A DNA stretch of 64,000 nucleotides from assembly GCF_015207005.2 (NCBI RefSeq), contig NZ_JADEXS020000001.1:434001-498000 (forward strand). The letters run 5' to 3'. Below are positions 9,431-18,174 of this stretch, in pieces. Source of the stretch: Desmonostoc muscorum LEGE 12446. Its GTDB lineage: Bacteria; Cyanobacteriota; Cyanobacteriia; Cyanobacteriales; Nostocaceae. Made by a program: the position numbers and the translations under genes. Each line of letters opens with the position of its first letter. The stretch's first letter is position 1. The notes under the pieces are model-generated. The model did not search any database, was not told where the DNA came from, and was given only the letters and a program-made list of their open reading frames with translations.

Positions 9431-10540
9431 TCAGCGAATGGGCACTAAACCAGCTTGATTTACTAGTTGTTGACCTTGGTCGCTCAGCAGTAAGTTAGCA
9501 TAAGCTAATCCCGCCTGTTCATCGAAAGTGCCATCTCGTTTAATCACGACAAACAGCCGTCTAATTAGCGGGTAAGTGTCCTTTGCAAAATCAATTTTAT
9601 TTACTTGTTCTCCCATACAAGGAGAGACAAAATTTTGATTAGCCTCTCTTGCAATGGAAAGAGGCTTAATCGATTGGTTACAAACTTGTGACGCCGTAGC
9701 ATAACTAATTCCGCCAGGAGTTTTAGCAACTATTTGTATAGCAGTTGTAGTGTTTTGCACATCCTGTTTTACAGTTCCAGCAAATGATTCATTCGCCATA
9801 ACTGTTTCTTGAACGTATTCAGAAGTACCACCATTTTTCGGATCGCGGCTCAAAGGAGTAATTTTCAGATTTGGCCCACCTACTTGGTTCCAGTTTGTGA
9901 TTTTACCAGTGTATATATCTTTAATCTGAGACACTGTTAAACCAGGAACAGATAAATTACGATGAACGTAAAAAGCAACTCCGTCAATGGCAACAGGTAT
10001 TTGTTCTAGCTTAAAATTCTTTGTTTTCGCCTCTTCAAATTCTTCTGTTTTTACAGGTCGAGAAGATTGAGAAAAACTTAATTGACCTTCTAAAAGCATT
10101 TTTATTCCACTAGCAGAGCCAGATTGAGTTACTACGACTGGAGCAGCATAGCTTAACTCAAATCCTGGATGAGCTTGTAGAATTTGCGCCGTTATTGCTG
10201 GAGATCTTAATGGCGCAAAACTTGTAGAACCACCGTATCTAAATATTCCCTGAGGAATGTTAGGTACTTCAGCAAAAGTACGATAAAGAGGAATGGAACT
10301 AGTGGCAGAAACTATAGCTTTAGGAGCAATTGCCAAGTTAGTGTTAGAACTAATTAGCACACATGAATTATTCAATTTTTGTTGACCTGTTGGGCAAGTT
10401 TTAGGCCAAAGTGCCCAGATTAAATAAGCATCGACAAGGGCAGCTATAATTATAAAACTAGTGATTGTAACGCGCTTTGCCGTTAACGGAACTTTACGAT
10501 TATTCTCGATCCTGTTACGATTCATAACCTCTATTGACAA
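9431..10540 (-). CDS. Membrane-anchored PstS-like phosphate-binding protein
   Basis: This is a 369-residue periplasmic-binding-protein fold of the PstS type. An N-terminal hydrophobic segment (ITSFIIIAALVDAYLIWALW, residues about 27-46) anchors it. The binding fold begins with YGGSTSFAPLR and contains SGSASG, FSQSSRP, FYVHRNLSVPGLTVSQIKDIYTGKITNW and RDPKNGGTSEY, all typical of phosphate-binding PstS relatives. No pstCAB genes are adjacent, so it may serve as a phosphate sensor, as a ligand-binding accessory protein, or with a transporter elsewhere. It ends close to the convergent uppS gene. Confidence 0.82.
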   Translation of the reverse strand: MSIEVMNRNRIENNRKVPLTAKRVTITSFIIIAALVDAYLIWALWPKTCPTGQQKLNNSCVLISSNTNLAIAPKAIVSATSSIPLYRTFAEVPNIPQGIFRYGGSTSFAPLRSPAITAQILQAHPGFELSYAAPVVVTQSGSASGIKMLLEGQLSFSQSSRPVKTEEFEEAKTKNFKLEQIPVAIDGVAFYVHRNLSVPGLTVSQIKDIYTGKITNWNQVGGPNLKITPLSRDPKNGGTSEYVQETVMANESFAGTVKQDVQNTTTAIQIVAKTPGGISYATASQVCNQSIKPLSIAREANQNFVSPCMGEQVNKIDFAKDTYPLIRRLFVVIKRDGTFDEQAGLAYANLLLSDQGQQLVNQAGLVPIR

Positions 10541-11216
10541 ACTACATTCATTACAAAATGATCTGTAATTTACGCAGGGAAAGGATTTGCTAGTGTAAAG
10601 GCTAGCATCTGATTTGCCAACTTTACTATGCTATCACATTCGTTAGTCGTACTATGCTGACAAATCGCCTTTGTTATATCTCTTATTTTGGGTGCAAATA
10701 ATCCACTAACTATATTAAACACACAATGTATAAAGAATTGAGATTAATCGCCATAAAATGGTATTGATCTTTGTTTCAACTCCCCTTAAGAATCAGGACT
10801 TACGCAACTGGCACAATGCGATCGCTAACAAATAGTACTAAAGTACTATAAAAATGCAGATGAAATGAACTAGAGTACAAATGTAAATTGTTCCTTTTCA
10901 CACCAAATTTTTGGGCTGCTGCTCAGGCTACTGTAACGAATACTTTTGAATATGAAGTTTACTAAATTAGATTATTGCCAGTATCTACTTAGTAGCCAAA
11001 TTAATTATACCATTACCAATTTGGCAGAGCATTTAGAGAGTATTAGCCATGATACAATTAACTATTATTTGAAAAGAGAAAAATTAACACCTCGTTTACT
11101 ATGGGATAACGTGAAAGAGGTAGTTGAGCCTGATGACAATGGTTACATAATATTTGATGATAGCATTTTAGATAAAAGGTATTCTGAAGAAATAGAAATA
11201 GTCAGAAGACAATATA

Positions 11217-12152
11217 GAACCCATTTGACATCTAAGAAGGTGCTGCAAGCCTCTTAATCATTAGCCTGATGAAGCAGATATTGAGTTTGGCAGTGGCACT
11301 AACCAGGGTTCGTTCAAAGTTCTTAACCAGAATTTTACAGCGCTCCATCCAAGCATTGGAGCGTTCGATCACCCATCTAGCTATTGCCGGAACAAATCCA
11401 GATTTTCCTTGTGCCGCTTTCTCTTGTTTTGAGGGTTTCGTAGAAAGTTGAAACTGAATTTTGGTCATGATCTCTGGGTAAATTCGCTCTAACTCCTGAG
11501 TCAAATATTCTGGGTGATACCCATGATCTAGCAGGATAGTAATCTTGGGAATATCGATAGGTTTTGACTTGAAGTAGTCGATGTTGAGAGTAAACATCTC
11601 AATTAATCCGGCATCATCCGAGACATTGGCGCGAGTACAGAGCGTAAAAAAGGGAAACCCAAGGGTGTCAATAGCCAAATGCCTTTTAATACCGTTGGTG
11701 GCTTTGTAGAAGCAAAAACCTTTCGACTCCACACTGGCGTTGCAGGTATTTTTCACTGCTTGGGAGTCAATGATGATCAATGTCGTCCAGTGCGGTTTTT
11801 TTTTTACCTGTTCACGCACTTGTCCATGTAAGACACTCATCAGTTCCTCAAATACCCCGGCTGCTCGCCACTGTTTGTAGTGCCAATATACAGTGGAATA
11901 AGGGGGGAGGTCTTTAGGTAAGTCTTGCCAATTGCATCCATTTTTTAGTTGATAGAGAATTCCATTGAAGATATCTCGCTTTGGCCAGTTGGTCGGTCGA
12001 GTCTGCTTCTTAGTCGGTAATATCTCTTGCAATAAGGGTTCAAAAATTTCCCATTCTGCATCAGTGAGGTTGCTGGAATACGCCATTAGTATTGGATTTT
12101 AGATGCTGAGGAGTACCTTAATTCAAAACCTCACAAGATGTCAAATGGGTTC
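11217..12152 (-). mobile_element. IS5-family insertion sequence, 936 bp, apparently intact
   Basis: Its 17-bp terminal inverted repeats GAACCCATTTGACATCT (11217-11233, and reversed at 12136-12152) are perfect. TATA at 11213-11216 and 12153-12156 is the apparent target duplication; because the junction is palindromic, a shorter TA duplication with longer ends cannot be excluded. It lies inside the coding region of the outer element's transposase, in the opposite orientation. Confidence 0.93.
11232..12086 (-). CDS. IS5 family DDE transposase
   Basis: This is a 284-residue transposase. The N-terminal DUF4096-like part (SNLTDAEWEIFEPLL..., WPKRDIFNGILYQLKNGCNWQDLP) is followed by a DDE domain with D in IIDSQAVKN, D in LLDHGYHPEYL and E in WVIERSNAWMERC..NFERT. 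It is full length without frameshift, and its stop codon falls inside the left terminal repeat. It should cut and paste its own element. It starts with ATG 66 bp inside the right end and is transcribed antisense to the host IS. Confidence 0.93.
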   Translation of the reverse strand: MAYSSNLTDAEWEIFEPLLQEILPTKKQTRPTNWPKRDIFNGILYQLKNGCNWQDLPKDLPPYSTVYWHYKQWRAAGVFEELMSVLHGQVREQVKKKPHWTTLIIIDSQAVKNTCNASVESKGFCFYKATNGIKRHLAIDTLGFPFFTLCTRANVSDDAGLIEMFTLNIDYFKSKPIDIPKITILLDHGYHPEYLTQELERIYPEIMTKIQFQLSTKPSKQEKAAQGKSGFVPAIARWVIERSNAWMERCKILVKNFERTLVSATAKLNICFIRLMIKRLAAPS

Positions 12153-13089
12153 TATAGTGGTAATGAGCATGGTGTCCTTAAAGGCATTGGCGTAGTTAGC
12201 TGCGTGTATGTCAACCCTACACTTCAAAGATTTTGGGTCATAGATTATCGAATTTTTAATCCTGATGTCGATGGCAAAACCAAGATAGACCATGTGAAAG
12301 ACATGCTCCAAAGCCTTGTGTATCATAAGCTTTTACCATTTGATACTGTTTTGATGGATACATGGTATGCGGTACACAGTTTAATGCTATATATTGATAG
12401 CTTAGACAAAATTTATTATTGCCCTTTAAAAGACAATCGGTTAGTTGATGATACATTTGGTCAAGCAAAATATAAACGTATTGAATTATTAGAATGGAGT
12501 CAAGAAGAATTAGATTGTGGTAAGATAATCAAAATTAAAGGGTTCCCAGCTAATAAAAAAGTGAAACTATTCCGGGTTACTGTTTCTACCAACAGAACGG
12601 ATTATGTCGCAACTAACGATTTATCTCAAAGTTCCACGGATGTTGTACAAGAGGTGTGTAAAATTCGTTGGAAAATCGAGGAGTTTCACAGAGAAATTAA
12701 ACAATTAACTGGGATTGAATTTTGCCAATGTCGGAAAGCTAGGCTTCAAAGAAATCATATCGCTTGTGCAATGTTAGTTTGGGTTAGGTTAAAGAATTTA
12801 GCCTATACAACTGGTCAAACTATTTATCAAATCAAGCATAACTTGCTTTCTAATTATTTAATTCAGCAACTGAAACGCCCAAGTATTCTTATGTGCTTGG
12901 TTTGATTTAAATTGTCGCCTGTCAGGGCTGCGCCCTGCCCGCTATTTGTGCCAGTTGCGTAAGTCCTGAGAATTTAAACAACCAGCAATCAACACTAATT
13001 TAACCAACTTCTAGTTCAGCTAGAGCATTGGGATTAGATTGCAGGAAAAATGCAGCGATATTAGCTCAATTTTTTTGTACAATAACAAG

Positions 13090-13300
13090 CTAACCATATG
13101 AACTACTCACCCCTACTTCGTTGAGGGGTGAGTTTCTACATTCACCCCCGTAGAATTGAGTTTTTGACGCTTCATTTGCCCTAGTTGCTTCATGCTTCCC
13201 GCTTGTTTGCGAGTACGTGAGGTAGAGCTAGTGACATCAGCATCTTCGAGGGTAGTTCCTACCCCCGGTAGATTACCTTTAGCCCAGTAAAGCATAACTT
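13090..13300 (-). ncRNA. Putative omega-RNA (reRNA) region at the tnpB 3' end
   Basis: In IS200/IS605 elements the guide RNA overlaps the 3' part of tnpB and the right end. Here a 9-bp hairpin (CTCACCCCT/AGGGGTGAG, 13106-13132) overlaps the tnpB stop codon. It is followed on the minus strand by TAGTTCA, which resembles the right-end boundary. Bases below about 13100 would then be the guide. This is inferred from family architecture, not seen directly. Confidence 0.35.
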
Positions 13301-13988
13301 CGGCAGCAGCAATATCACGGTCTTGAACGTATCCACAAAACTCACAATTATGAACTCTAATATCAAGAGTTTTCTTGTGCTGATGACCGCATTTAGGACA
13401 GGTTTGACTAGGTTTTACTTTTTTGGTTGGGACTTCAATAAACACACCACCAATTTGCTCAACCTTATATTTGATGGTACTACGAAGCATTCCAAACCCA
13501 ACATCAAGTATTGACTTATTCAAACCTGTTTTTTGCTTTTTGCGCTTACCTTTTTTAGCAATACTTGTCATATTCTTGACTTCTAGTTTCTCAGTGGCAA
13601 TGAAGCTATTACTGCTGATTATTTCTACTGCCACTTGATGAACCCAATTTTGTCGTTGATTAGCAACTTTACGAGTTAGTTTACTAACCCTACTTTGGGC
13701 TTTTTTCCATCTTCTAGAAGCTTTGATTTTTTTCTTTCTGTTTGGTGATTGCTTCCTTCTTTTATCTTTAGAAGCTTTTTTGATTAGATGTTCAGCATTT
13801 CTCAAAAATTTTGGTGCTTCAATTTGTTGATGATTTTCGCCATCAGTAATTGACAATGCTGAATTACAACCTAAATCTATACCAATTGCACCAACTGGTA
13901 AGATTTCAGGTTTGAGAGTTTGGTCTAAAACATCAACTGTAATAGATGCGTACCATTTATTATTTCTGAAAACAGTAGAATTATTCAA
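13113..13988 (-). pseudogene. tnpB: TnpB (IS200/IS605) RNA-guided nuclease, N-terminally truncated
   Basis: This open frame of 291 residues is shorter than the roughly 400 typical of TnpB; the N-terminal wedge region is missing. The RuvC-like nuclease is complete: D in GAIGIDLG (about residue 38), E in IATEKLEVKNM (about 133), D in QDRDIAAAEV (about 224). A zinc finger CPKCG...CEFCG lies between. A basic KRRKQSPNRKKKIKASRRWKK bridge-like helix is present. The frame begins exactly where homology to tnpA on the other strand stops, so the present ATG is not original. It may be translated but is unlikely to work as an RNA-guided nuclease without its N-terminus. Confidence 0.85.
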
Positions 13989-14129
13989 AAAGAGTTTTCA
14001 GAATATTTATCTACGTTTTATAGAAAACCTGTATTTTGGTCTAGTTCATATTATGTTGCTTCTACTGGTGGCGCACCAATTGAAAAAATCAAACAATATA
14101 TACAATCACAAGAAGCACCAGAAGAATGA
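13980..14129 (+). pseudogene. tnpA: TnpA (Y1 transposase) C-terminal remnant
   Basis: In this frame the sequence reads FSEYLSTFYRKPVFWSSSYYVASTGG followed by APIEKIKQYIQSQ and a stop. This is the characteristic C-terminal portion of IS200/IS605 Y1 transposases (FW-S--YF-S--G and I--YI--Q). The HUH motif and the rest of the protein are missing. The remnant runs divergently from tnpB and abuts it. Confidence 0.75.
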
Positions 14130-14301
14130 TTGGTTACTCCGACGCTCGTTCCTCGCTACCGCTTCGCTATCATACATACCATTCCCTTATCAACCTTGCG
14201 GTTGATTTTAGTCAGGTATGCAATCGTCGTAACCCGCTATTCATCCCTACCAAGATCCGCTGAAGGTAGGGACTTTCGCGTTACGTTAAAAAGCTGCTTT
14301 T

Positions 14302-15417
14302 TTATTTAGCATCGGCATCACTATTATTGATTACCAGGTACTTGCTATTTTCTTGCCGTAATCGAGCATCTTCTTCGTTGTAAAAGAACGACAGCAAAAC
14401 AAAGCGCCGCCCGCTGATGACAGGGGTAGCTTCATGTAGTAACGAGCAAGAAAAAATCACTGCTTCTCCGGCATTTGGAGTATAAAGCTGGAGTCCATAT
14501 TCTGGAAACCGCAAATCACCACCTTTATAAGCGCCAGTATTCAGATTTAATGACATAGCAAATCGTCGGTGGGCGGTGCCTTTGGTAGTATTATCACGAT
14601 GACGATTAAAAAAGGCTTTATCAGTTCCTTCGTAACAGGATACTAGGTAGCGTTCAAAGCGAGTGATGCTAAATTGAAATGCCTTTTCGATTTCTGGTTT
14701 AACCCGCCGCATAATCATATGATTGATTTGCTTTAATAATTCAGGTTCCGAAATTAAATAGTCTCGACGTTTTTTAAATTCATAATCATAAACTCCGACT
14801 GTTTTGCCGTCGATTTGTCGCATAAAGCCAGAATCTTCACCACCATCTGCTTCGTACAAATTAATTAAATGTTGGCAAAAGCTTTGCTCTAGAACATTGG
14901 GTATAAATAAAACAGGCGCTTGTCTGGCTGCGGGAATATTTTCTGTAATTGCAGGTAAGCTACTGATAAACTCAAACACTTGCTCCCAAGGATGAGTAGT
15001 AGGTGAGATTGGCAAAACCTTGAGAACTCGTAAATTTTCATCCAACACAAAAATTGTTGGTCTGTATTGTAGTTCATTGCTTCCCTGATTTTTTGGTTGA
15101 CAAACACCGTATTCAAAGCTGACTTTCCGTTCAAAATCCCAAAGAAATTTAAAATAAGTTTTATTTTCGATTAACTCTCCTAAAAAAGTGTCATCTGGGT
15201 CTATACTGACACCAAAGAATGGTACTTGATAGGCAGCAAACTGTTGCTGTCGATTCAAGAAGTCATCAATAATCTTCCGAAGGTAGTCGTTTTTTGAACT
15301 TCCGAAAAAAAATAAAATGCTACGGTATCCGCCAACCGAGTTAAAGTGAAATGTTGGGTTTGAGGTTGAGGGAAGAGTGAACCAGGGAATCGGGTCGCCA
15401 ACAGTAAGAGGTAGCAT
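14302..15417 (-). CDS. Peroxiredoxin-fold / 2OG-Fe(II) prolyl-4-hydroxylase-like fusion
   Basis: This is a 371-residue two-domain protein. Residues 1-155 read as an AhpC/TSA-type thioredoxin fold (VGDPIPWFTLPS..., FFGVSIDPDDT, RPTIFVLDENLRVLKV). The segment that should carry the peroxidatic Cys is FFFGSSKNDYL (about 36-46) and has no cysteine. Residues about 165-360 form a 2OG-Fe(II) dioxygenase domain with H273-R-D275, distal H328 (LLHEATP) and SGRRFVLLSFF supplying the 2-oxoglutarate-binding Arg. It should hydroxylate a protein or small molecule, perhaps with the first domain as a binding or dimerisation platform. It is a single gene with its own promoter region and ends 21 bp beyond the IS605 remnant. 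Confidence 0.85.
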   Translation of the reverse strand: MLPLTVGDPIPWFTLPSTSNPTFHFNSVGGYRSILFFFGSSKNDYLRKIIDDFLNRQQQFAAYQVPFFGVSIDPDDTFLGELIENKTYFKFLWDFERKVSFEYGVCQPKNQGSNELQYRPTIFVLDENLRVLKVLPISPTTHPWEQVFEFISSLPAITENIPAARQAPVLFIPNVLEQSFCQHLINLYEADGGEDSGFMRQIDGKTVGVYDYEFKKRRDYLISEPELLKQINHMIMRRVKPEIEKAFQFSITRFERYLVSCYEGTDKAFFNRHRDNTTKGTAHRRFAMSLNLNTGAYKGGDLRFPEYGLQLYTPNAGEAVIFSCSLLHEATPVISGRRFVLLSFFYNEEDARLRQENSKYLVINNSDADAK

Positions 15418-15482
15418 AAGATATCAACTTATACGAACTTTTCAAGACAGAGGGCATCCACAAATAAGAGTTTCAGAGAGTT

Positions 15483-15497
15483 GTTGCGTAAGTCCTA
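15483..15497. repeat. Solo terminal-repeat fragment of the IS701/IS4-like element
   Basis: GTTGCGTAAGTCCTA matches the inner part of the right terminal repeat at 12946-12968 (GTTGCGTAAGTCCTG) in 14 of 15 positions. No second end or transposase is nearby, so it is a relic or a chance-conserved end left by decay. Confidence 0.5.
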
Positions 15498-15517
15498 AAA
15501 TAATAAATAACCAATGA

Positions 15518-16336
15518 CTAAAATCCAAAGTTGCTATAAGCTGGCTTTAAATTCCGCAGAAAGTTAAGCATGGCTGAAACTACAGCATCTGAAGATTCAA
15601 TCAAGAAGCCATGACCACCATCGATGACTACAAGTTCAGCGTTGGGAATACCTTGAGCAAGTTGCTGGGAAAACTTTAGCGGGGTGAGAATGTCTTGTTT
15701 TCCAACCAAAACTAAGGTAGGACAATCAATTTGTTGGAGGCGGTTTACTGTATCAAAGTCAAGCATGGCTCGGCTGTGATGATAAAGTGAATGAGTCGCA
15801 GGTGGGAAGGGATATCTGATGGCAAATTCAATGAGACCTTCGACCATTCCAGGAATTGAGTAAAACCTATCTGTAAATATCCAAGGTAATACGACGTTTT
15901 CATAAAGTTTTAAGTCTACATTCTTAAGAAGATCGCCCCAAGTTTCAATGATGCTGTTGAATAATTTATCACCTTTTGCCAAAGATGAAAGTAGCATCAG
16001 ACTTTGTACTTTTTTAGGGTATGCTAACGCTACCTCTTGGGCAATTTGACCACCCATTGAATGACCTGCTAAATGCACCTTGTCAATGCCGATGCGATCC
16101 AACAATGCTGCAATATCACCAGCCATTTGTTTGATACTATATTGGCTCTGGGGAGCGGAACTTCGCCCCATACCTCGGTTGTCTAAGCGAATGACCTGAT
16201 AGTGCGAAATCAGCGATGGCATAATCAGCGACCAATAAGCATGATCGCAAAGAAAGCCAGCTATTAATAGCAAAGGCTCACCTGTTCCCTTAATGTCGTA
16301 GAACAAATCAATCCCGTTAATTTGAACCTTTGGCAT
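15518..16336 (-). CDS. Alpha/beta fold hydrolase
   Basis: This 272-residue protein starts at the ATG for MPKVQINGIDLFYDIKGTG, where family homology begins; an in-frame ATG 45 bp upstream would add 15 unsupported residues. The nucleophile elbow is GHSMGG (Ser about 95). The acid is likely the D in VGKQDILTP and the His is in DGGHGFLIE near the C-terminus. LDNRGMGRS is the usual strand/turn before the elbow. The family covers esterases, lactonases and meta-cleavage hydrolases, and the substrate cannot be predicted. It sits upstream of and is co-oriented with the peroxiredoxin/dioxygenase fusion (100 bp away), downstream of an AhpD-like gene, and may form a loose operon with them. Confidence 0.88.
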   Translation of the reverse strand: MPKVQINGIDLFYDIKGTGEPLLLIAGFLCDHAYWSLIMPSLISHYQVIRLDNRGMGRSSAPQSQYSIKQMAGDIAALLDRIGIDKVHLAGHSMGGQIAQEVALAYPKKVQSLMLLSSLAKGDKLFNSIIETWGDLLKNVDLKLYENVVLPWIFTDRFYSIPGMVEGLIEFAIRYPFPPATHSLYHHSRAMLDFDTVNRLQQIDCPTLVLVGKQDILTPLKFSQQLAQGIPNAELVVIDGGHGFLIESSDAVVSAMLNFLRNLKPAYSNFGF

Positions 16337-16456
16337 AATCAATAATTCTATAAATTGCTGGTAACAAGCATCAAAAATCATCGAACAAGGTAAAATAAAG
16401 AAGAGAGCTTCTTAATATTTATGGGCATTATCTTTTTACTTTCTGAGTAGGAATTT

Positions 16457-16861
16457 CTATGTTTTGAATCGCTCATCTACGGGAATCTGATAGCCGTTGG
16501 CGAGGCGATTGGTCATGTTGGCAGTGGCAGCGATCGCCATTACTTCCCCAAACATGGTATCATTCATACCCTTGGCGCGCGCAGATGCTGTATGTGAGGC
16601 GATGCAATACTCACAGCCATTTGTCGCACTCACGGCGATATAAATCAGTTCACGCATCAGTGGATCGATTTCACCAGGGCTAGTCATCACTTCTTTGACT
16701 GCTTGCCATGTTCGTTGCAAAGTAGGAGGATGGTTAGCTATGGCTTTCCAAAAATTATTGATATAGTCATTCTGACGTGTGGCGCGGATGTCGTCATACA
16801 CTGCACGCACTTCGTCGCTGGCTTCTTCGTACTCAATTAGCTTAGTCATATTTTCATTCAA
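16457..16861 (-). CDS. Carboxymuconolactone decarboxylase family (AhpD-like) protein
   Basis: This 134-residue protein has the AhpD/CMD signature. A helical scaffold ends in LMRELIYIAVSATNGCEYCIASHTASARAKG, with the C-x-x-C pair and the following His that form the proton-relay thiol site of alkylhydroperoxidase-like enzymes. It probably has peroxidase or disulfide-relay activity. A second ATG four codons in (MTKLIEYEEAS) could be the true start. It lies upstream of an alpha/beta hydrolase and a peroxiredoxin-fold fusion in the same orientation, suggesting a small oxidative-metabolism group. Confidence 0.9.
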   Translation of the reverse strand: MNENMTKLIEYEEASDEVRAVYDDIRATRQNDYINNFWKAIANHPPTLQRTWQAVKEVMTSPGEIDPLMRELIYIAVSATNGCEYCIASHTASARAKGMNDTMFGEVMAIAATANMTNRLANGYQIPVDERFKT

Positions 16862-16921
16862 TTTAGTTTCCCAATAAGTGGGAACACCTAAAATTGTAAT
16901 ATAGAGCGTCTTACTCTTGAA

Positions 16922-17097
16922 TAAGAATTCAGAATTCAGAATTCAGAATTCTGGATCAAGAGTGTAGGTGATTCAAGCCCGCTATTGATTGAAGATCGCT
17001 AAATGATTTAGTCGGGATCTTAAACCCCTTTATTCATCCGCCAGTCGGACTCAAATTCATGCTGAATTCTGACTCCTGACTCCTGACTCCTGAATTA
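16922..17097. repeat. Paired GAATTC-rich repeat arms
   Basis: The left arm at 16922-16953 (repeated AGAATTC units) and right arm at 17061-17097 (GCTGAATTCTGACTCCTGACTCC type) can pair. The same arms occur at 6099-6268, 28640-28657 and 40121-40152. They lie upstream of the ABC exporter operon, and a long hairpin here could shape its leader. Confidence 0.65.
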
Positions 17098-17124
17098 TTA
17101 CTTGATAAAAAAGACCAGTAATAT

Positions 17125-18117
17125 ATGCCTCAGATTCTTGTTGAAGACCTGAAAAAGACTTTTTTTCTGTCTGAACGTTCCTCTGGATTTTTCGGTTCAA
17201 TCCGAGGGCTTGTGGATCGAAAAACCAGAGTTGTCCATGCTTTGAAAGGAGTTTCATTTTCCCTTGAACGGGGAGAACTTGTAGGATATATCGGCCCAAA
17301 CGGGGCTGGGAAATCGACTACCATTAAAATTTTAAGTGGTATTTTAGTGCCATCTAGCGGAAAATGTATAATTGGCGGGCGAACTCCTTGGAAAGATAGA
17401 ATCCGCCATGTTGGTCGTATTGGAGTAGTGTTTGGTCAGCGATCGCAACTTTGGTGGGATCTACCAGTAATTGAGTCTTTCGATTTACTGCGGGATATTT
17501 ATCGCGTTCCTCATTCAGAATATCAAAAGACACGCCAAGAAATGATTGATTTGCTCAATCTTGAGAGTTTTCTCTCTACTCCTGTCAGACAGTTAAGCCT
17601 TGGTCAAAGAATGCGATGTGACTTTGCAGCAGCAATGTTACACAGACCGGAAATTTTGTTTCTCGATGAACCAACTATCGGACTTGATGCAGTTTCAAAG
17701 CTTGCGGTCAGAAAATTTATCAAAACGTTGAATAAAACTCATCAAGTAACTACTATCCTGACTACCCATGATATGGATGATATTGAGGCATTGTGCGATC
17801 GCATCATTATTATTGGTGGTGGTGAAATTCTTTGTGATGGAACCTTAACAGCGTTGCGTTCTCAAGTTTCCTCGCGTCGGTACTTAAGAATAGACCTGAT
17901 AAATGATGATTTCTTCTTTGAAGAAGAAGGAGTTAGTGTCATCTCTAAAGAAGGTCGCACCGTAACTCTGTCCTTCGATCCCACAAAGCTTTCTGCTGCT
18001 TCCCTCATTAGTAAAGTTACCTCAAAAAACGAAGTCGCGGATCTTTTTGTAGAAAATCCACCGATTGAGGAAATAGTTGCTCAACTTTATGCAAAGTCAG
18101 GCAATTTTGGATTTTAG
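17125..18117 (+). CDS. ABC-2 exporter ATP-binding protein
   Basis: This is a 330-residue ABC ATPase. Walker A is GPNGAGKSTT (about residues 58-67), the signature LSLGQRMRCD, Walker B ILFLDEPTIGLD, and the switch His is in TTHDMDD. The signature reads LSLGQ rather than LSGGQ, common in this subfamily. The C-terminal part (YLRIDLINDDFFF...FVENPPIEEIVAQLY) is the regulatory extension seen in DrrA/NatA-like ATPases. It forms one operon with the two permeases that follow, the usual three-gene arrangement of COG4586-type exporters. The exported substrate is unknown. Confidence 0.9.
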   Translation: MPQILVEDLKKTFFLSERSSGFFGSIRGLVDRKTRVVHALKGVSFSLERGELVGYIGPNGAGKSTTIKILSGILVPSSGKCIIGGRTPWKDRIRHVGRIGVVFGQRSQLWWDLPVIESFDLLRDIYRVPHSEYQKTRQEMIDLLNLESFLSTPVRQLSLGQRMRCDFAAAMLHRPEILFLDEPTIGLDAVSKLAVRKFIKTLNKTHQVTTILTTHDMDDIEALCDRIIIIGGGEILCDGTLTALRSQVSSRRYLRIDLINDDFFFEEEGVSVISKEGRTVTLSFDPTKLSAASLISKVTSKNEVADLFVENPPIEEIVAQLYAKSGNFGF

Positions 18118-18174
18118 ATTTTGGATTTTGGATTGATTCTGAATCCTGAATTCTCCCCCTTATTTACTATTAAT

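Larger units (their letters stand above)
10946..12905 (+). pseudogene. IS701/IS4-like DDE transposase split by an IS5 element
   Basis: The N-terminal piece (10946-11216) ends in IVRRQY and the C-terminal piece (12157-12905) resumes with the codons for SGNEHGVLKG. Removing the inner IS plus one copy of its TATA duplication gives 1020 nt, an uninterrupted 339-residue transposase. The DDE set can be followed: first D in FDDSILDK, second in VLMDTWYA, E in EEFHREIKQLTG. The gene is inactivated only by the insertion. The family name (IS701-like within the IS4 superfamily) is inferred from the DDS motif and overall layout. The 5-bp duplication is slightly unusual for IS701. Confidence 0.88.
10794..12968 (+). 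mobile_element. IS701/IS4-like insertion sequence, interrupted by an IS5 element
   Basis: Perfect 23-bp terminal inverted repeats lie at 10794-10816 and 12946-12968 (outer end CAGGACTTACGCAACTGG). They are flanked by the 5-bp direct repeat AGAAT at 10789-10793 and 12969-12973, a likely target duplication. The element encodes one transposase, now split by the inner IS5 insertion. Without the inner element it would be about 1.24 kb. The ends are unmutated, so this is a recent insertion. Confidence 0.9.
13090..14280. mobile_element. IS200/IS605-type element with an internal deletion
   Basis: A 3'-terminal part of tnpA (rightward) and a 5'-truncated tnpB (leftward) meet back to back near 13980. 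This is what remains when one deletion removes the 5' halves of divergently arranged IS605-type genes. Subterminal hairpins typical of single-strand transposition lie at both ends: 13106-13132 on the tnpB side, and 14175-14220 (CATACC...ATCAACC-TTGC-GGTTGAT...GGTATG) and 14244-14272 on the tnpA side. Exact ends are not defined because these elements make no target duplication. Confidence 0.72.

Noticed and set aside
18121..18174. Upstream TTG start of the first exporter permease
   Set aside because: The extra 18 residues are encoded by a TTTTGGATTTTGG / GAATCCTGAATTC repeat, and the membrane-protein homology starts at the ATG at 18175.
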